From Hydrogenophaga sp. Root209 (GTDB taxonomy: Bacteria > Pseudomonadota > Gammaproteobacteria > Burkholderiales > Burkholderiaceae_C), in NCBI RefSeq assembly GCF_001428625.1, contig NZ_LMIE01000006.1, forward strand, positions 1-38,670: DNA of 38,670 bases, read 5' to 3'. The notes beneath the pieces were generated by a model that saw nothing but the letters and a program-made list of their open reading frames with translations, made no database searches and was not told the DNA's origin. The translations under genes and the position numbers were made by a program. The first letter of the stretch is position 1. Each line of letters opens with the position of its first letter. Below, piece after piece: positions 16,917 to 26,572 of this stretch.

Positions 16917-17858
16917 TCAGCGCATCAAGGCTTCGAGCTTGATGGTGTCAGCCACAAACGCCCGGATGCCTTCAGCCAGCTTCTCAGTCGCCATCGCATC
17001 CTCGTTCAGAGCAAAGCGGAAGCTGGCTTCGTCGTGGGTCACGACAGGTATGTCCATGGCTTTTGCGGCTTCGGCATCGAGCGCGCGGCTCAAGGGCGCC
17101 TCGTTGGCGGCCAATTGGGCCAGCAGGTCGGGGCTGATGGTCAACAAATCGCAGCCGGCCAGCGCCGTGATCTGGCCCACGTTGCGAAAGCTCGCACCCA
17201 TCACCTCGGTGGGAATGCCGTGCTTCTTGTAATAGTTGTAGATGGCGCGCACCGACACCACACCGGGGTCGTTGGCGCCGGCCATGGCGGCCTCGTCCCA
17301 GGTGGCGCCGGCGTTCTTCTTGTACCAGTCGTAAATGCGGCCTACGAAAGGTGAGATCAGTTGCACCTTGGCATGCCCGCAAGCCACCGCCTGGGCAAAC
17401 GAAAACAGCAGCGTGAGGTTGGTGTGGATGCCGTCGCGCTCCAGCTGCGCCGCGGCCTGGATGCCTTCCCAGGTGGAGGCGACCTTGATCAGCACGCGCT
17501 CCGCAGACACACCCTCGCTCTGGTACAGCTCGATGATGCGGCGCCCACGGGTCACCGTGGCCTTGGTGTCAAAACTCAGGCGGGCGTCCACTTCGGTCGA
17601 CACACGCCCCGGAATCAGCTGCAGGATTTCGCAGCCGAAACGCACCAGCAACCGGTTCGTCACCTCGTCGAGCCCCTGAGCGCCGTGCTGCGCCACGGCG
17701 TCCTTCAGCAAGTGAGCGTACTCGGGCTTTTGCACCGCCTTCAAAATCAGAGACGGGTTCGTCGTCGCGTCATGCGGGGCAAACGCGGCGATCTGCTTGA
17801 AGTCGCCGGTGTCGGCCACCACGGTGGTGAATTGTTTGAGGGCGTCGAGCTGGTTCAT
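16917..17858 (-). CDS. tal: Transaldolase
   Basis: A 313-residue transaldolase of the E. coli TalB type, which transfers a dihydroxyacetone unit between sugar phosphates in the non-oxidative pentose-phosphate pathway. Landmarks are [16 protein letters not shown] near 27-41, the Schiff-base lysine Lys125 in [25 protein letters not shown], and the C-terminal [24 protein letters not shown] start it at ATG 17858 ([10 protein letters not shown]), the usual family start, rather than the in-frame ATG at 17897, which lies in the regulatory gap. It is divergent from a HexR-type regulator, which fits sugar-responsive control of central carbon metabolism. Confidence 0.95.
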   Translation of the reverse strand: MNQLDALKQFTTVVADTGDFKQIAAFAPHDATTNPSLILKAVQKPEYAHLLKDAVAQHGAQGLDEVTNRLLVRFGCEILQLIPGRVSTEVDARLSFDTKATVTRGRRIIELYQSEGVSAERVLIKVASTWEGIQAAAQLERDGIHTNLTLLFSFAQAVACGHAKVQLISPFVGRIYDWYKKNAGATWDEAAMAGANDPGVVSVRAIYNYYKKHGIPTEVMGASFRNVGQITALAGCDLLTISPDLLAQLAANEAPLSRALDAEAAKAMDIPVVTHDEASFRFALNEDAMATEKLAEGIRAFVADTIKLEALMR

Positions 17859-17880
17859 GGAACGGATTATCCGACAAGCT

Positions 17881-17896
17881 TGGTAATAAAATTTCA
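17881..17896. promoter_or_regulatory. Possible HexR-type operator
   Basis: The 64-base gap between tal and the regulator gene contains TGGTAATAAAATTTCA, an imperfect AT-rich palindrome close to the known HexR pattern (TGTARTTwwAYTACA type). Its position between the divergent genes suggests the regulator binds here to control tal, itself or both. Assigned by eye only. Confidence 0.4.
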
Positions 17897-17922
17897 TTCC
17901 TCGCTGTCACCAGGTACTCCCC

Positions 17923-18771
17923 ATGCTCGACCGGATCAAAGCCTCCCTGCCCTCGCTGGCGCCCGCCGAGCAACGTGTTGCCAAGCTCGTGCTGCTGGAC
18001 CCCCGCACTTTTGCCAGCCTTCCGGTGACCGAGCTCGCCGAGCGCTCCCACGTGAGCAAGCCCACTGTGGTGCGCTTCTGCCGCAGCATGGGCTACGACG
18101 GCCTGTCCGACTTCAAGCTCAAGCTCGCCGGCACCGTGAGCGAGGGCGTTCCCTTCATCCACCGCAGCGTGGACGTGGACGACAAAACGAGCGACGTGCT
18201 GGTCAAGGTGATCGACAACACGGTGGCGGCGTTCCTGAAGTACCGCAACGACGCGTCGAGCCACGCCATCGAAAAGGCGGTGGACGCGCTGGTGGCGACC
18301 TACAAGCACAAGGGCCGCATCGAGTTTTACGGCGCGGGCAACTCCGGCATCGTCGCGCAGGACGCGCAGCACAAGTTCTTCCGCCTGGGCATCAACGCCA
18401 TTGCGTACAGCGACGGCCACATGCAGGTGATGAGCGCCTCACTGCTCGGCCCGGGCGACTGCGTGGTGATCGTTTCCAATTCTGGCCGCACGCGCGACCT
18501 GATGGACGCAGCCGACATCGCGCGCAAGCATGGTGCCACCGTGATCACCATCACCACCAGCGGCACACCATTGGCCCAGGCCGGCCACATCCACCTCTCG
18601 GCCGACCACCCCGAGGGCTACGACCGCTACAGCCCCATGACCTCGCGCCTGATGCACCTGATGGTGATCGACATCGTGGCCACCTGCCTGGCGTTGCGCA
18701 TTGGCGGAACCAAACTGCAGCCGCTGCTCAAGGAAATGAAGAACAACCTGAAAAGCAAGCGCTACGCTTGA
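17923..18771 (+). CDS. hexR: HexR/RpiR-family transcriptional regulator
   Basis: A 282-residue regulator with an N-terminal RpiR-type helix-turn-helix (VTELAERSHVSKPTVVRF at about 35-52) and a C-terminal SIS sugar-phosphate-binding domain (EFYGAGNSGIVAQDAQHKFFRLG, VIVSNSGRTRDLMDAA). HexR proteins repress or activate central sugar catabolism genes and respond to KDPG in proteobacteria. Length and the MLDRIKASLPSLAPAEQRVA start are typical. It is divergent from transaldolase with a candidate operator between them. The specific effector is inferred from the family. Confidence 0.88.
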   Translation: MLDRIKASLPSLAPAEQRVAKLVLLDPRTFASLPVTELAERSHVSKPTVVRFCRSMGYDGLSDFKLKLAGTVSEGVPFIHRSVDVDDKTSDVLVKVIDNTVAAFLKYRNDASSHAIEKAVDALVATYKHKGRIEFYGAGNSGIVAQDAQHKFFRLGINAIAYSDGHMQVMSASLLGPGDCVVIVSNSGRTRDLMDAADIARKHGATVITITTSGTPLAQAGHIHLSADHPEGYDRYSPMTSRLMHLMVIDIVATCLALRIGGTKLQPLLKEMKNNLKSKRYA

Positions 18772-18783
18772 TATCGACCACGC

Positions 18784-19416
18784 TCAGGGTCCGGGTTTGA
18801 ACGACTTCAACTCGCTTACGGTGTCGGACCAGAGACGCCCACCGCGGAAGTCCTTGTATTCACTCTTGACCACGCGGCCGATGGCCGGGGCATACCACCG
18901 CACCTCGGTCATGCGAATGGCCCCAGCCCATGTGATGCCGTTGATCCAGCCTTCCGACTCGATCTTGAATGCATCGAATTCTCCGGCAGGTGTTTTCACG
19001 TTCTCGCGCGCCACCACCTTGAAGTCCAGATCGGCTTTTGCCTTTCCTGTGGCACTCTCCCCCACAAAGCTGGACTTCCAGGTGTCGCCAACGACCAGTG
19101 GAAATTTGAACCCCATGACGGGTGGGTCATAGCGAGTGCCACTGGCGCCTGACACCACGGTGGCCAAATCCAGGGTCACGACGGCTTCGATCTCTGGAGG
19201 AGCTCGGTGGGGTCTGATGTGGTTGCTTTTGATGTGCGTCGGGTCCACCGAAGTGACGGTGACGGTTTCGTCGAACGTGCGCTTGTCACCTCGCTGATCC
19301 ACGGCGTAGATCGCCACATCGCCCACCTTCGCCACCGGCCTGACCGCCCCATCGGCCTGCCCCCATGCGTTAACGGAAACCAAAGCCACGCCCACCCACC
19401 AGAAATGCTTGTCCAT
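18784..19416 (-). CDS. Small exported protein of unknown function
   Basis: A 210-residue protein with an N-terminal signal sequence (MDKHFWWVGVALVSVNAWGQA, cleavage likely near residue 20) and a beta-rich exported part containing FPLVVGDTWKSSFVG, TPAGEFDAFKIESEGW and WYAPAIGRVVKSEYKD. The pattern resembles uncharacterised proteobacterial lipoprotein-like or DUF-type beta proteins that begin with a conversion of signal to periplasmic form. AGGAGA lies at good distance before the ATG at 19416; the in-frame extension to 19491 has no ribosome site. It converges with hexR and stands alone downstream of the transporter operon. I do not recognise a function. Confidence 0.8.
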   Translation of the reverse strand: MDKHFWWVGVALVSVNAWGQADGAVRPVAKVGDVAIYAVDQRGDKRTFDETVTVTSVDPTHIKSNHIRPHRAPPEIEAVVTLDLATVVSGASGTRYDPPVMGFKFPLVVGDTWKSSFVGESATGKAKADLDFKVVARENVKTPAGEFDAFKIESEGWINGITWAGAIRMTEVRWYAPAIGRVVKSEYKDFRGGRLWSDTVSELKSFKPGP

Positions 19417-19548
19417 GCCGCTCTCCTGTCGGTGCGCAGGGACAGCGCCAACCCAAAGCAGGCCAGGCAAGCCGTTCGCGCACAGTTGCACAGAATAGGG
19501 TGAGTCCCACGCCCGGGGACTCCCCCATCTGGGTAGGAAACGCTCAGC

Positions 19549-20646
19549 TCAGATCCGCCCCTCTTGCACTGCATGGCAAGCAATGCGAATGCCCCCCAGC
19601 GTCAGCAGGTTCGGTCGCTCGTTGCGGCAGCGGTCGTTCGCGTGCGGGCAGCGCGGGTTGAAGGCGCAGCCGCTGGGTGGGTTCAGCGGGTTGGGCACTT
19701 CGCCTGACACCGGCGTACGCGCCCTGCCCGTGTCGTGCATCTTCGGAATCGCATCGAGCAGCATGCGCGTGTAGGGATGGCGCGGGCTGTCGAACAGCGT
19801 GTGCTTGGGCGCGAGCTCCACCAGCCGGCCCAGGTACATCACGCCCACCTGGTCGCTCACATGGCGCACCACGGCCAGGTTGTGGCTGATGAAGAGATAC
19901 GTCAGACCACGCTCGCGTTGCAGGTCCTTCATGATGTTGAGCACCTGCGCCTGCACACTCACGTCCAGCGCACTGGTGGGCTCGTCGCACACCAGAAACT
20001 CGGGTTGCGTGGCCAGTGCACGTGCGATCGAGATGCGCTGGCGCTGCCCGCCAGAAAACTGGTGCGGGTACTTCACGCGGTCCAGGGGCGACAGGCCGAC
20101 CGACTTCAGCAAGTCGTCGACCCGAGCACGCAAGGCGTCCGGCTCGGTCTCGATCTCGTGTTCGCGCAGTGGCTCGGCAATGATGTCTTCCACGCGCCAG
20201 CGCGGGTTCAGGCTGGCGTATGGGTCCTGAAAAATCATCTGGATGCGGCGGCGCAGCTTGCGCCCTTCGGGTGTCTTGAACGCCGCATGCGCGTCCTGCC
20301 CGTCGAACTCGAAGCCACCGCGGGTGGGCTCGTACAGGCCCACGAGCAATCGCGCGACGGTGCTTTTCCCGCAGCCCGATTCCCCCACCAGTGCCAGCGT
20401 CTGGCCGCGCGGGATGTCGAAGGACACGCCGTCCACCGCGCGCAGCAGTTGGCGCGGCTGGCGCTCGATCACGCGATTGAGCCAAGGTGCCGAGACATCA
20501 AAGGTCTTGGCCAGGTCGGTGGCGCGCACCAGCGGTGCGCTGGTGGCGGCCTCGTTGGTGGCGGCGGACACGGCTGCGTGTGTCTGCGCGGTCTGCGACC
20601 GGGTGGCCTGGGCCTGCACGGCCCGCTCGAACATGTCGGCGCTCAT
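19549..20646 (-). CDS. Peptide/opine ABC transporter ATP-binding protein, DppF type
   Basis: A 365-residue ABC ATPase of the oligopeptide/dipeptide class. Walker A is GESGCGKST, the Q-loop [13 protein letters not shown], the signature [15 protein letters not shown], Walker [13 protein letters not shown] and the switch His in [11 protein letters not shown]. The C-terminal extension has the Cys-containing oligo_HPY pattern ([15 protein letters not shown]). The start [10 protein letters not shown] at 20646 overlaps the upstream DppD-type stop by 4 nt (ATGA), which argues against the longer frame beginning at 20769. It is the last gene of the transporter operon and pairs with the DppD-type ATPase to power import. 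Confidence 0.93.
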   Translation of the reverse strand: MSADMFERAVQAQATRSQTAQTHAAVSAATNEAATSAPLVRATDLAKTFDVSAPWLNRVIERQPRQLLRAVDGVSFDIPRGQTLALVGESGCGKSTVARLLVGLYEPTRGGFEFDGQDAHAAFKTPEGRKLRRRIQMIFQDPYASLNPRWRVEDIIAEPLREHEIETEPDALRARVDDLLKSVGLSPLDRVKYPHQFSGGQRQRISIARALATQPEFLVCDEPTSALDVSVQAQVLNIMKDLQRERGLTYLFISHNLAVVRHVSDQVGVMYLGRLVELAPKHTLFDSPRHPYTRMLLDAIPKMHDTGRARTPVSGEVPNPLNPPSGCAFNPRCPHANDRCRNERPNLLTLGGIRIACHAVQEGRI

Positions 20647-21617
20647 GCAGGGACACCCGCAGTGGCATGCAGCCAGCAGGCGGCGCGCGTGGCGCCGGCC
20701 GCCAGCAGATCGGGTCGGTCCACATGACAGCGGTCGAACACCTTCTCGCAGCGCGGGTTGTAGGCGCATCCTGTCGGAATCGCGTTGAGACGCGGCATGG
20801 CGCCATCGATCTGGTGCAGTCGCTCGCGGTCCATGCTCATGTCTGGAATGCAGGCCATCAGACCTGCGGTGTAAGGGTGGGCGGGGTGGTTGATGACCTC
20901 GTGCACCGGTCCGATCTCGGCGATGCGTCCGGCGTACATCACGGCCACGCGGTCGCAGGTTTCGGCAATCACACCCATGTCGTGCGTGATCAGCATCACC
21001 GCCGCGCCGCGCTGTTTGCAGATCGTCTTGAGCAGCGTGATGATCTGCGCCTGGATCGACACATCGAGCGCCGTGGTGGGCTCGTCGGCCACGATGAGTT
21101 GCGGCTCGGCGGCGAGCGCCAACGCGATCACCACCCGCTGGCGCATGCCGCCACTGAACTGGTGCGGGAAGTGGTCGATGCGCTGCTCGGCCGCCGGAAT
21201 GCCCGTGTCCTTGAGCAGTTCGATGGCACGCTTGCGCGCCTCGGCCTGCGTGACGGGTAGGTGGGTGGTGATGGTCTCGATGAGCTGGCGGCCCACCGAA
21301 TACAGCGGATTGAGCGAGGTCAGCGGGTCCTGAAAGATCGCGCCAATCTTGCGCCCGCGCACTTTGCGCATCTCTTCGTGTGGCAGATTGTCGATGCGCT
21401 GGCCATGCAGCAGGATCTCACCCGAGGCCACGCGGCCCGGCGGTTCGAGCAGGCCGATGATGGAGGCGCCCGTGAGCGACTTGCCTGCGCCGGACTCGCC
21501 CACCACACCGAGGATTTCGCCCGGTGCGATGTCAAAGGAAATGTCGTCCAAGGCGCGCAGCGTGCCGCGGCGGCCGGGAAATTCGACGACGAGGTTCTTG
21601 ACTTGTAGAAGGCTCAT
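20643..21617 (-). CDS. Peptide/opine ABC transporter ATP-binding protein, DppD type
   Basis: A 324-residue ABC ATPase: Walker [12 protein letters not shown]-loop [13 protein letters not shown], signature [15 protein letters not shown], Walker [13 protein letters not shown], switch His in [11 protein letters not shown], and a C-terminal oligo_HPY region ([15 protein letters not shown]). Note that Walker A has Lys-Ser-Leu-Thr rather than the more usual Ser-Thr pair, which is common in this subgroup. It starts 3 bases after the DppC-type gene and overlaps the next ATPase by 4 nt, so the two form a translationally coupled heterodimer. Confidence 0.93.
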   Translation of the reverse strand: MSLLQVKNLVVEFPGRRGTLRALDDISFDIAPGEILGVVGESGAGKSLTGASIIGLLEPPGRVASGEILLHGQRIDNLPHEEMRKVRGRKIGAIFQDPLTSLNPLYSVGRQLIETITTHLPVTQAEARKRAIELLKDTGIPAAEQRIDHFPHQFSGGMRQRVVIALALAAEPQLIVADEPTTALDVSIQAQIITLLKTICKQRGAAVMLITHDMGVIAETCDRVAVMYAGRIAEIGPVHEVINHPAHPYTAGLMACIPDMSMDRERLHQIDGAMPRLNAIPTGCAYNPRCEKVFDRCHVDRPDLLAAGATRAACWLHATAGVPA

Positions 21618-21620
21618 GTT

Positions 21621-22532
21621 TCAGCGCAGCCGTGGGTTCAATGCATCGCGCAGCCAGTCGCCCAGCAGGTTCACGCTGAGTGCGATCAGCACAAGCATGG
21701 CGCCAGGGAAGATGGTGATCCACCACTCGCCGGAAAACAGGTAATCGTTGCCCACGCGGATGAGCGTGCCGAGCGACGGCGACGTGGGCGGCGCGCCCAC
21801 ACCCAGAAAGGACAGCGTGGCCTCGGTGATGATGGCCGTGGCCACCTGGATGGTGGCCAGCACCAGCACCGGTCCCATGACGTTGGGCAACACATGGCTG
21901 CGCATGATGCGCAACGGTGCCACGCCGGTCACGCGAGCCGCCTGCACATATTCCTTGTTGCGCTCCACCAGCGTGGAGCCGCGCACGGTGCGCGCGTACT
22001 GCACCCAGCCGGTGAGTGTGATCGAGATGATGAGCACGCCGAAAGCCAGCGCCTCGTGCGCATTGGGAAACAAGGCACGACCCACACCGGCAATCAACAA
22101 TGCCACCAGGATGGCGGGGAAGGACAACATCACGTCACACAAGCGCATGAGCAGGCTGTCGACCCATCCGCCCAGAAAACCGGCGGCCAGGCCAAACGAC
22201 ACGCCGATCACCACCGAAAGCACCACCGAAGCCAGCCCCACCGCCAGCGAGATGCGCGCACCGTACATGAGGGCCGAGAGGATGTCGCGGCCTTGGTCGT
22301 CGGTGCCCAGCAGGAAGTTGCGCGACCCCTCGGGGCTCCAGGCCGGCGGCAGGCGCGCGTTGGAGAGTTCCAAGGAGGCCAGGTCGAACGGATTGTGCGG
22401 CGCCACCCAGGGCGCGAACACCGCGCAGAAAATGCAGATGCACGCGATCACCGCCGCCACGATGGCGGTCGGTGAGGTGCGGAAGCTGTGGCCGACATCG
22501 CTGTCGAACCAGCGGTGCAGAAGAGAAGTCAA
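21621..22532 (-). CDS. Peptide/opine ABC transporter permease, DppC type
   Basis: A 303-residue inner-membrane permease with an N-terminal membrane helix (TAIVAAVIACICIFCAVFAPWVAPHN), the DppC-type GTDDQGRDILSALMYGARISL segment, and the EAA loop region VQAARVTGVAPLRIMRSHVLPN that contacts the ATPase. About six membrane helices. It pairs with the DppB-type permease encoded at 25528-26508, from which it is separated by the hydrolase and a binding-protein gene, an unusual spacing within the operon. Confidence 0.92.
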   Translation of the reverse strand: MTSLLHRWFDSDVGHSFRTSPTAIVAAVIACICIFCAVFAPWVAPHNPFDLASLELSNARLPPAWSPEGSRNFLLGTDDQGRDILSALMYGARISLAVGLASVVLSVVIGVSFGLAAGFLGGWVDSLLMRLCDVMLSFPAILVALLIAGVGRALFPNAHEALAFGVLIISITLTGWVQYARTVRGSTLVERNKEYVQAARVTGVAPLRIMRSHVLPNVMGPVLVLATIQVATAIITEATLSFLGVGAPPTSPSLGTLIRVGNDYLFSGEWWITIFPGAMLVLIALSVNLLGDWLRDALNPRLR

Positions 22533-22588
22533 CGTGAAGTCCTAAGAGTGCAACGGTGTAACGGTCCCCCGACCAGAGCCCGCAAGGA

Positions 22589-22660
22589 TCCGGCTCCGCC
22601 GGTCCCAGCGGGCGTCCCCCCACCGGGGGGAAGACGCCGCAGGCGGCGCAGGGGGGCTTT
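22589..22660. repeat. GC-rich palindromic repeat within the transporter operon
   Basis: The gap between the binding-protein and DppC-type genes holds a C6-ACC-G6 hairpin (22616-22630), a GCC/GGC-rich second hairpin near 22634-22648, and a G6 run at 22651-22656. It looks like one of the dispersed GC-rich intergenic repeats seen in this bacterial family and could reduce transcription of the genes downstream relative to the binding protein. Confidence 0.55.
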
Positions 22661-24238
22661 CTACTTCACGGACATGTAGCGGAACGGCATGAAGTTGTCG
22701 GCCAGCTGGACCAAGGTCACGTTGCTTGCCACACCCCAGGCCAGCGCCTGCTGGTGCAGAGGCAGGTGGCCGATATCGTCGGAATGCATCTTGAAGGCCT
22801 GCTTGATCAAGGCGTCGCGTTTGGCCTTGTCGGTCTCCGACTGGATCTGCACAGTCAACTCGTCAATCTTGGGATTGCAGTACGCACCCAGGTTGAACTG
22901 GCCGCTGCCCTTGTCGTCCACACAACGTATCAGCGCATTCAGGGCGTTGTGCGAGTCGTAGGTGCCAGGGGTCCAGCCCAGCATGTAGAAGCTGGTGTCA
23001 CGCTTGAGCACTTTGGGGAAATAGGTGCCCTTGGTCTCGGCTTGCAGGTTGATCTTGACGCCCACCCGCGCAAGGTTGGCCGCCACTGCCTGGCAAATCG
23101 ATCCGTCGTTCACGTAACGGTCGTTCGGGCAGTTCATGGTCACCTCGAACCCGGCGGGATAGCCGGCCTCGGTGAGGAGCTTCTTCGCCGCGTCGGGGTC
23201 GTAAGGCAGGCGCGTGTTCATCGACTCGTCAAAGCCGTTGATGCCGGGGCCCACCAACAGCGCGGTGGGTTTGGAGGCGCCGCGCATCACGGTGCGCTGG
23301 ATGCCGTTGATGTCGATCGCCTGGTAGAAAGCTTGGCGCACGCGCTTGTCCTTGAACGGGTTCTTGCCCTTGACGTTCGAGAACAGCAATTCGTCGCGCT
23401 TCTGATCCATGCCGAGAAAGATGGTGCGCAGCTCGGGGCCCTGCATCACCTTGCTCTTGCCGCTGGCGTTGATGCGCGCCACATCCTGCAGCGGCACCGG
23501 CTCGATCACGTCGACCTGGCCCGACAGCAACGCGGCCACGCGAGTGGAGTCGTTGCCGATGGGCGTGTACTCCACGTTGATCACATTGCCTTCGATCTTG
23601 CCCCAGTAGTTGCCGTTGCGCACGAAGCTGGTCTTGATGTTGGGCTGGCGCTCGCGCAGGCGAAACGGACCCGTGCCGTTGGCTCGGAACGAGGCGGCGT
23701 TCTCGATGCCCTTGCGGCGGTCCACCGGGCGCATGGCCTGGTTCTCTTCGGACCACTTCTTGTTCATGATGAACAACAGCGAGAGCACGTCGGGCAGGAT
23801 GGGGAACGGTCCCTTGGTCTCGATGTCGACCGTGAAGTCATTGACCTTGCGGACCTCTTTCACGTCGTTGGTGTAGCTCTTCATGTCCGAGCCTTCGCCA
23901 GACGCGCGAGCGAAAGTGAACAACACGTCATCGGCCGTGAACGGCGCGCCGTCGTGGAATTTCACGCCTTTGCGCAACTCGAAGCGCCAGACGCTGGGCG
24001 AGGTCTGCTTCCAGCTCGTGGCCAGTGCGGGCACCAGCTTGAGGTTCCGGTCGCGCCCCACCAGTGGTTCGTACACGTTGTTCGTCACGCTGAGCTGCAG
24101 CGATTCGTTAAGCGAATGCGGGTCCATGGAGAGCGCATCTCCCTGGTTGCCGATGCGGATGGTCTGTGCGCTGGTCGAGCCCACGGCGAAGGCCGCGGAC
24201 ATCACCAGACCTCTGACCAGTGTCTTTTTGAACTTCAT
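22661..24238 (-). CDS. Peptide/opine ABC transporter substrate-binding protein
   Basis: A 525-residue family-5 (SBP_bac_5) periplasmic binding protein with a signal peptide (MKFKKTLVRGLVMSAAFAVG, cleavage after TSA). The body shows the family landmarks TIRIGNQGDALSMDPHS, a central NVYEPLVGRD, GVKFHDGAPFTADDVLFTFARA and RRQAFYQAID-like KRVRQAFYQAIDING. It delivers substrate to the DppBC permease. Its ATG overlaps the end of the M20 hydrolase gene by 4 nt (24235-24238). It is a second binding protein in the same operon, distinct from that at 26573-28159, so the transporter may take up two substrate classes. Confidence 0.92.
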   Translation of the reverse strand: MKFKKTLVRGLVMSAAFAVGSTSAQTIRIGNQGDALSMDPHSLNESLQLSVTNNVYEPLVGRDRNLKLVPALATSWKQTSPSVWRFELRKGVKFHDGAPFTADDVLFTFARASGEGSDMKSYTNDVKEVRKVNDFTVDIETKGPFPILPDVLSLLFIMNKKWSEENQAMRPVDRRKGIENAASFRANGTGPFRLRERQPNIKTSFVRNGNYWGKIEGNVINVEYTPIGNDSTRVAALLSGQVDVIEPVPLQDVARINASGKSKVMQGPELRTIFLGMDQKRDELLFSNVKGKNPFKDKRVRQAFYQAIDINGIQRTVMRGASKPTALLVGPGINGFDESMNTRLPYDPDAAKKLLTEAGYPAGFEVTMNCPNDRYVNDGSICQAVAANLARVGVKINLQAETKGTYFPKVLKRDTSFYMLGWTPGTYDSHNALNALIRCVDDKGSGQFNLGAYCNPKIDELTVQIQSETDKAKRDALIKQAFKMHSDDIGHLPLHQQALAWGVASNVTLVQLADNFMPFRYMSVK

Positions 24239-25515
24239 GCATCACTCCTTACGTGGTTGGAAACTGTGGAAGCCATTTGAGCAGGATTGGCGTGTGCGTC
24301 GGCCAGCGGCATGCCATGCTCAATCAGGCCGGCGTGCAGCGCGGCACCCAGAGGCAGCACCTCGTCGTTGAAGTCGTAGCGGCTGTTGTGCAAGTAGCAC
24401 CCACCCATGCCGCTCTCCAGGCCTTGCCCCAGGCGGAGATAGGCACCGGGTTTCGCCTGCAGCATGAACGAGAAATCTTCGGCGCCCATGCTCGGGTCCA
24501 TGTTGCGGTCCACGTGGTCATGGCCCAGCAGTTTCTGCGCCACGTCGGCCGCGAAGCGCGCCTCAGCGGCGCTGTTGATCGTGGCAGGGTAAATGCGCTC
24601 GTACTTCACATGGGCCGCAGCGCCCAGGCCCAGCGCCACGCCCGAACACACCTCTTGCAGGCGCTGCTCGATCATGTTCTGCACTTCGGCGTTGAAGGTG
24701 CGCACCGTGCCCACCAGCGTGGCCTTGCCCGGCATCACGCTGAAGGCACCCATGTCCCCGGCCTGCATGGCACAAATGCTGATCACCGCGCTGTCGATGG
24801 CGCGCACGTTGCGCGAGACGATGCTCTGCACCGCGGTGATGATGTGCGCGGAGACCAGGACCGGGTCCACCGTCTGGTAGGGATGCGCGCCATGGCCGCC
24901 CTTGCCGGTGATCTCGATGGTGATGCGGTCGGCCGACGCCATCATCGGGCCGGGGTTCACACCCACGGTGCCGGGCTTCATCTGCGGCCAGTTGTGCATG
25001 CCGTAGACCGACTGCACCGGGAAGCGCTCGAACAGCCCGTCTTCGATCATGGCCTTGGCGCCCGCAAACCCTTCTTCCCCAGGCTGGAAGATCAACACCG
25101 CCGTGCCATCGAACTGCCTGGTCTCTGCGAGGTAGCGGGCGGCCCCCACCAGCATGGTGGTGTGCCCGTCGTGCCCGCAGCCATGCATCATTCCGGGCCT
25201 GGTGGACTTCCAGGCAAAGTCGTTGTGCTCGGTCATGGGCAACGCGTCCATGTCGGCGCGCAGCCCGATCATGCGGCCGCTCTCGCGCTGCTGACCGTGA
25301 ATGACAGCCACCACACCGGTCTTGCCGATGCCGGTGTGGATCTCGTCAACACCGCACACTTTGAGCGACTCCACCACTCGCTGCGCCGTGTAATGTTCTT
25401 CGAAGCCGATTTCAGGATGGGCGTGCAGATCGCGCCGCAGCGCAGTGAGATCGGGGTGGAAGGCTGCGATGTGCGCAAACGCGCGCCCATGGGCCTTGAT
25501 GCGGGAAGTGAGCAT
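24235..25515 (-). CDS. M20-family amidohydrolase (hippurate-hydrolase type)
   Basis: A 426-residue M20D metallopeptidase/amidohydrolase. Landmarks are LRRDLHAHPEIGFEE, GLRADMDALPMTE, the metal site GCGHDGHTTMLVGAARYL, and FQPGEEGFAGAKAMIEDGLF with the catalytic Glu pair, then GGHGAHP in the dimerisation domain. Such enzymes remove acyl or amide groups from N-acylated amino acids, hippurate or conjugated compounds. No signal peptide is seen, so it acts in the cytoplasm. It lies between the DppB-type permease and a binding protein, implying that it hydrolyses what the transporter imports. The start has no strong ribosome site, consistent with translation coupled to the upstream gene. Confidence 0.9.
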   Translation of the reverse strand: MLTSRIKAHGRAFAHIAAFHPDLTALRRDLHAHPEIGFEEHYTAQRVVESLKVCGVDEIHTGIGKTGVVAVIHGQQRESGRMIGLRADMDALPMTEHNDFAWKSTRPGMMHGCGHDGHTTMLVGAARYLAETRQFDGTAVLIFQPGEEGFAGAKAMIEDGLFERFPVQSVYGMHNWPQMKPGTVGVNPGPMMASADRITIEITGKGGHGAHPYQTVDPVLVSAHIITAVQSIVSRNVRAIDSAVISICAMQAGDMGAFSVMPGKATLVGTVRTFNAEVQNMIEQRLQEVCSGVALGLGAAAHVKYERIYPATINSAAEARFAADVAQKLLGHDHVDRNMDPSMGAEDFSFMLQAKPGAYLRLGQGLESGMGGCYLHNSRYDFNDEVLPLGAALHAGLIEHGMPLADAHANPAQMASTVSNHVRSDA

Positions 25516-25527
25516 GTCGTTGCAGGT

Positions 25528-26508
25528 TCAGTGACCGCCGGATTTTTCAACGCGCAAGCGCGGATCAACGGCGAAGTAAAGCAGATCCACGATCAAGTTG
25601 ATCACCACGAATATCAAGGCGATCAGACACAGGTAGGCGGCCATCACCGGAATGTCCGCAAACGTGACCGCCTGGATGAACAGCAAGCCCATGCCCGGCC
25701 ACTGAAACACCGTCTCGGTGATGATGGCAAACGCGATCAAGCCCCCGAGCTGCAGGCCCGTGATGGTCATCACCGGCACCAGGGTGTTTTTCAGCGCGTG
25801 GCCGAAATGCACGGCGCGGTCGGTGAGTCCCCGGGCGCGAGCAAACTTGATGTAGTCGGTGCGCAGCACCTCCAGCATTTCGGCGCGCACCAGCCGCATG
25901 ATCAGCGTGAGCTGGAAGATCGCCAGCGTGATCGCCGGCAGTGTGATGTGCAGCCAGCCCTTGGCGGTGAGCAGGCCAGTCGACCACCAGCCAATCTGCG
26001 TCACATCACCTCGCCCAAAGCTGGGAAACCAGCCCAGGTTCACGGCAAACACCAGAATCAGCAGAATGCCGATCAGGAACGTGGGCAGCGAGACACCGAG
26101 CAGGGACACGGTCATGAACAGTTGGCTCACAAACGTGCCTCTTTTGAGCGCGGCGTAAACCCCCATCGGGATACCAACGGCCAATGCCAGCACGGCGGCC
26201 ACCATGGCCAACTCCAGCGTGGCCGGGAACCGCTCGGTGATCAGGCGCGACACCTTCGCACCCTGGCGCAAACTCAAGCCGAATTCACCCTGCACTGCGT
26301 TGACAAGGAAGTGCCAGAACTGCACGAAGAAAGGCTGATCAAGACCGAGGTCGGCCCGCAGTTCGCGGATCTGATCTGCCGTGGCGTCCTGCCCCAGCAG
26401 GAACACCACCGGGTCACCCACGTACTGAAACAACATGAACGCGATCAGCGCTACGCTGATCATGACAATCACGGCTTGCGCCAGTCGCCGGAGAATGAAT
26501 GCAAACAT
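25528..26508 (-). CDS. Peptide/opine ABC transporter permease, DppB type
   Basis: A 326-residue inner-membrane permease. It begins MFAFILRRLAQAVIVMISVALIAF, has the DppB motif GLDQPFFVQFWHFLVNAVQGEFGLSLR and the EAA loop YIKFARARGLTDRAVHFGHALKNTLVP, and contains about six membrane helices. It forms the channel together with the DppC-type subunit at 21621-22532. It follows the first binding-protein gene by 64 bases and precedes the M20 hydrolase by 12. Confidence 0.93.
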   Translation of the reverse strand: MFAFILRRLAQAVIVMISVALIAFMLFQYVGDPVVFLLGQDATADQIRELRADLGLDQPFFVQFWHFLVNAVQGEFGLSLRQGAKVSRLITERFPATLELAMVAAVLALAVGIPMGVYAALKRGTFVSQLFMTVSLLGVSLPTFLIGILLILVFAVNLGWFPSFGRGDVTQIGWWSTGLLTAKGWLHITLPAITLAIFQLTLIMRLVRAEMLEVLRTDYIKFARARGLTDRAVHFGHALKNTLVPVMTITGLQLGGLIAFAIITETVFQWPGMGLLFIQAVTFADIPVMAAYLCLIALIFVVINLIVDLLYFAVDPRLRVEKSGGH

Positions 26509-26572
26509 CGTGGGTACAAATGAAGAGAGGGTCGCGACCCTAGGTGAGCGACCCTCTGCAGATGGGCTGAAA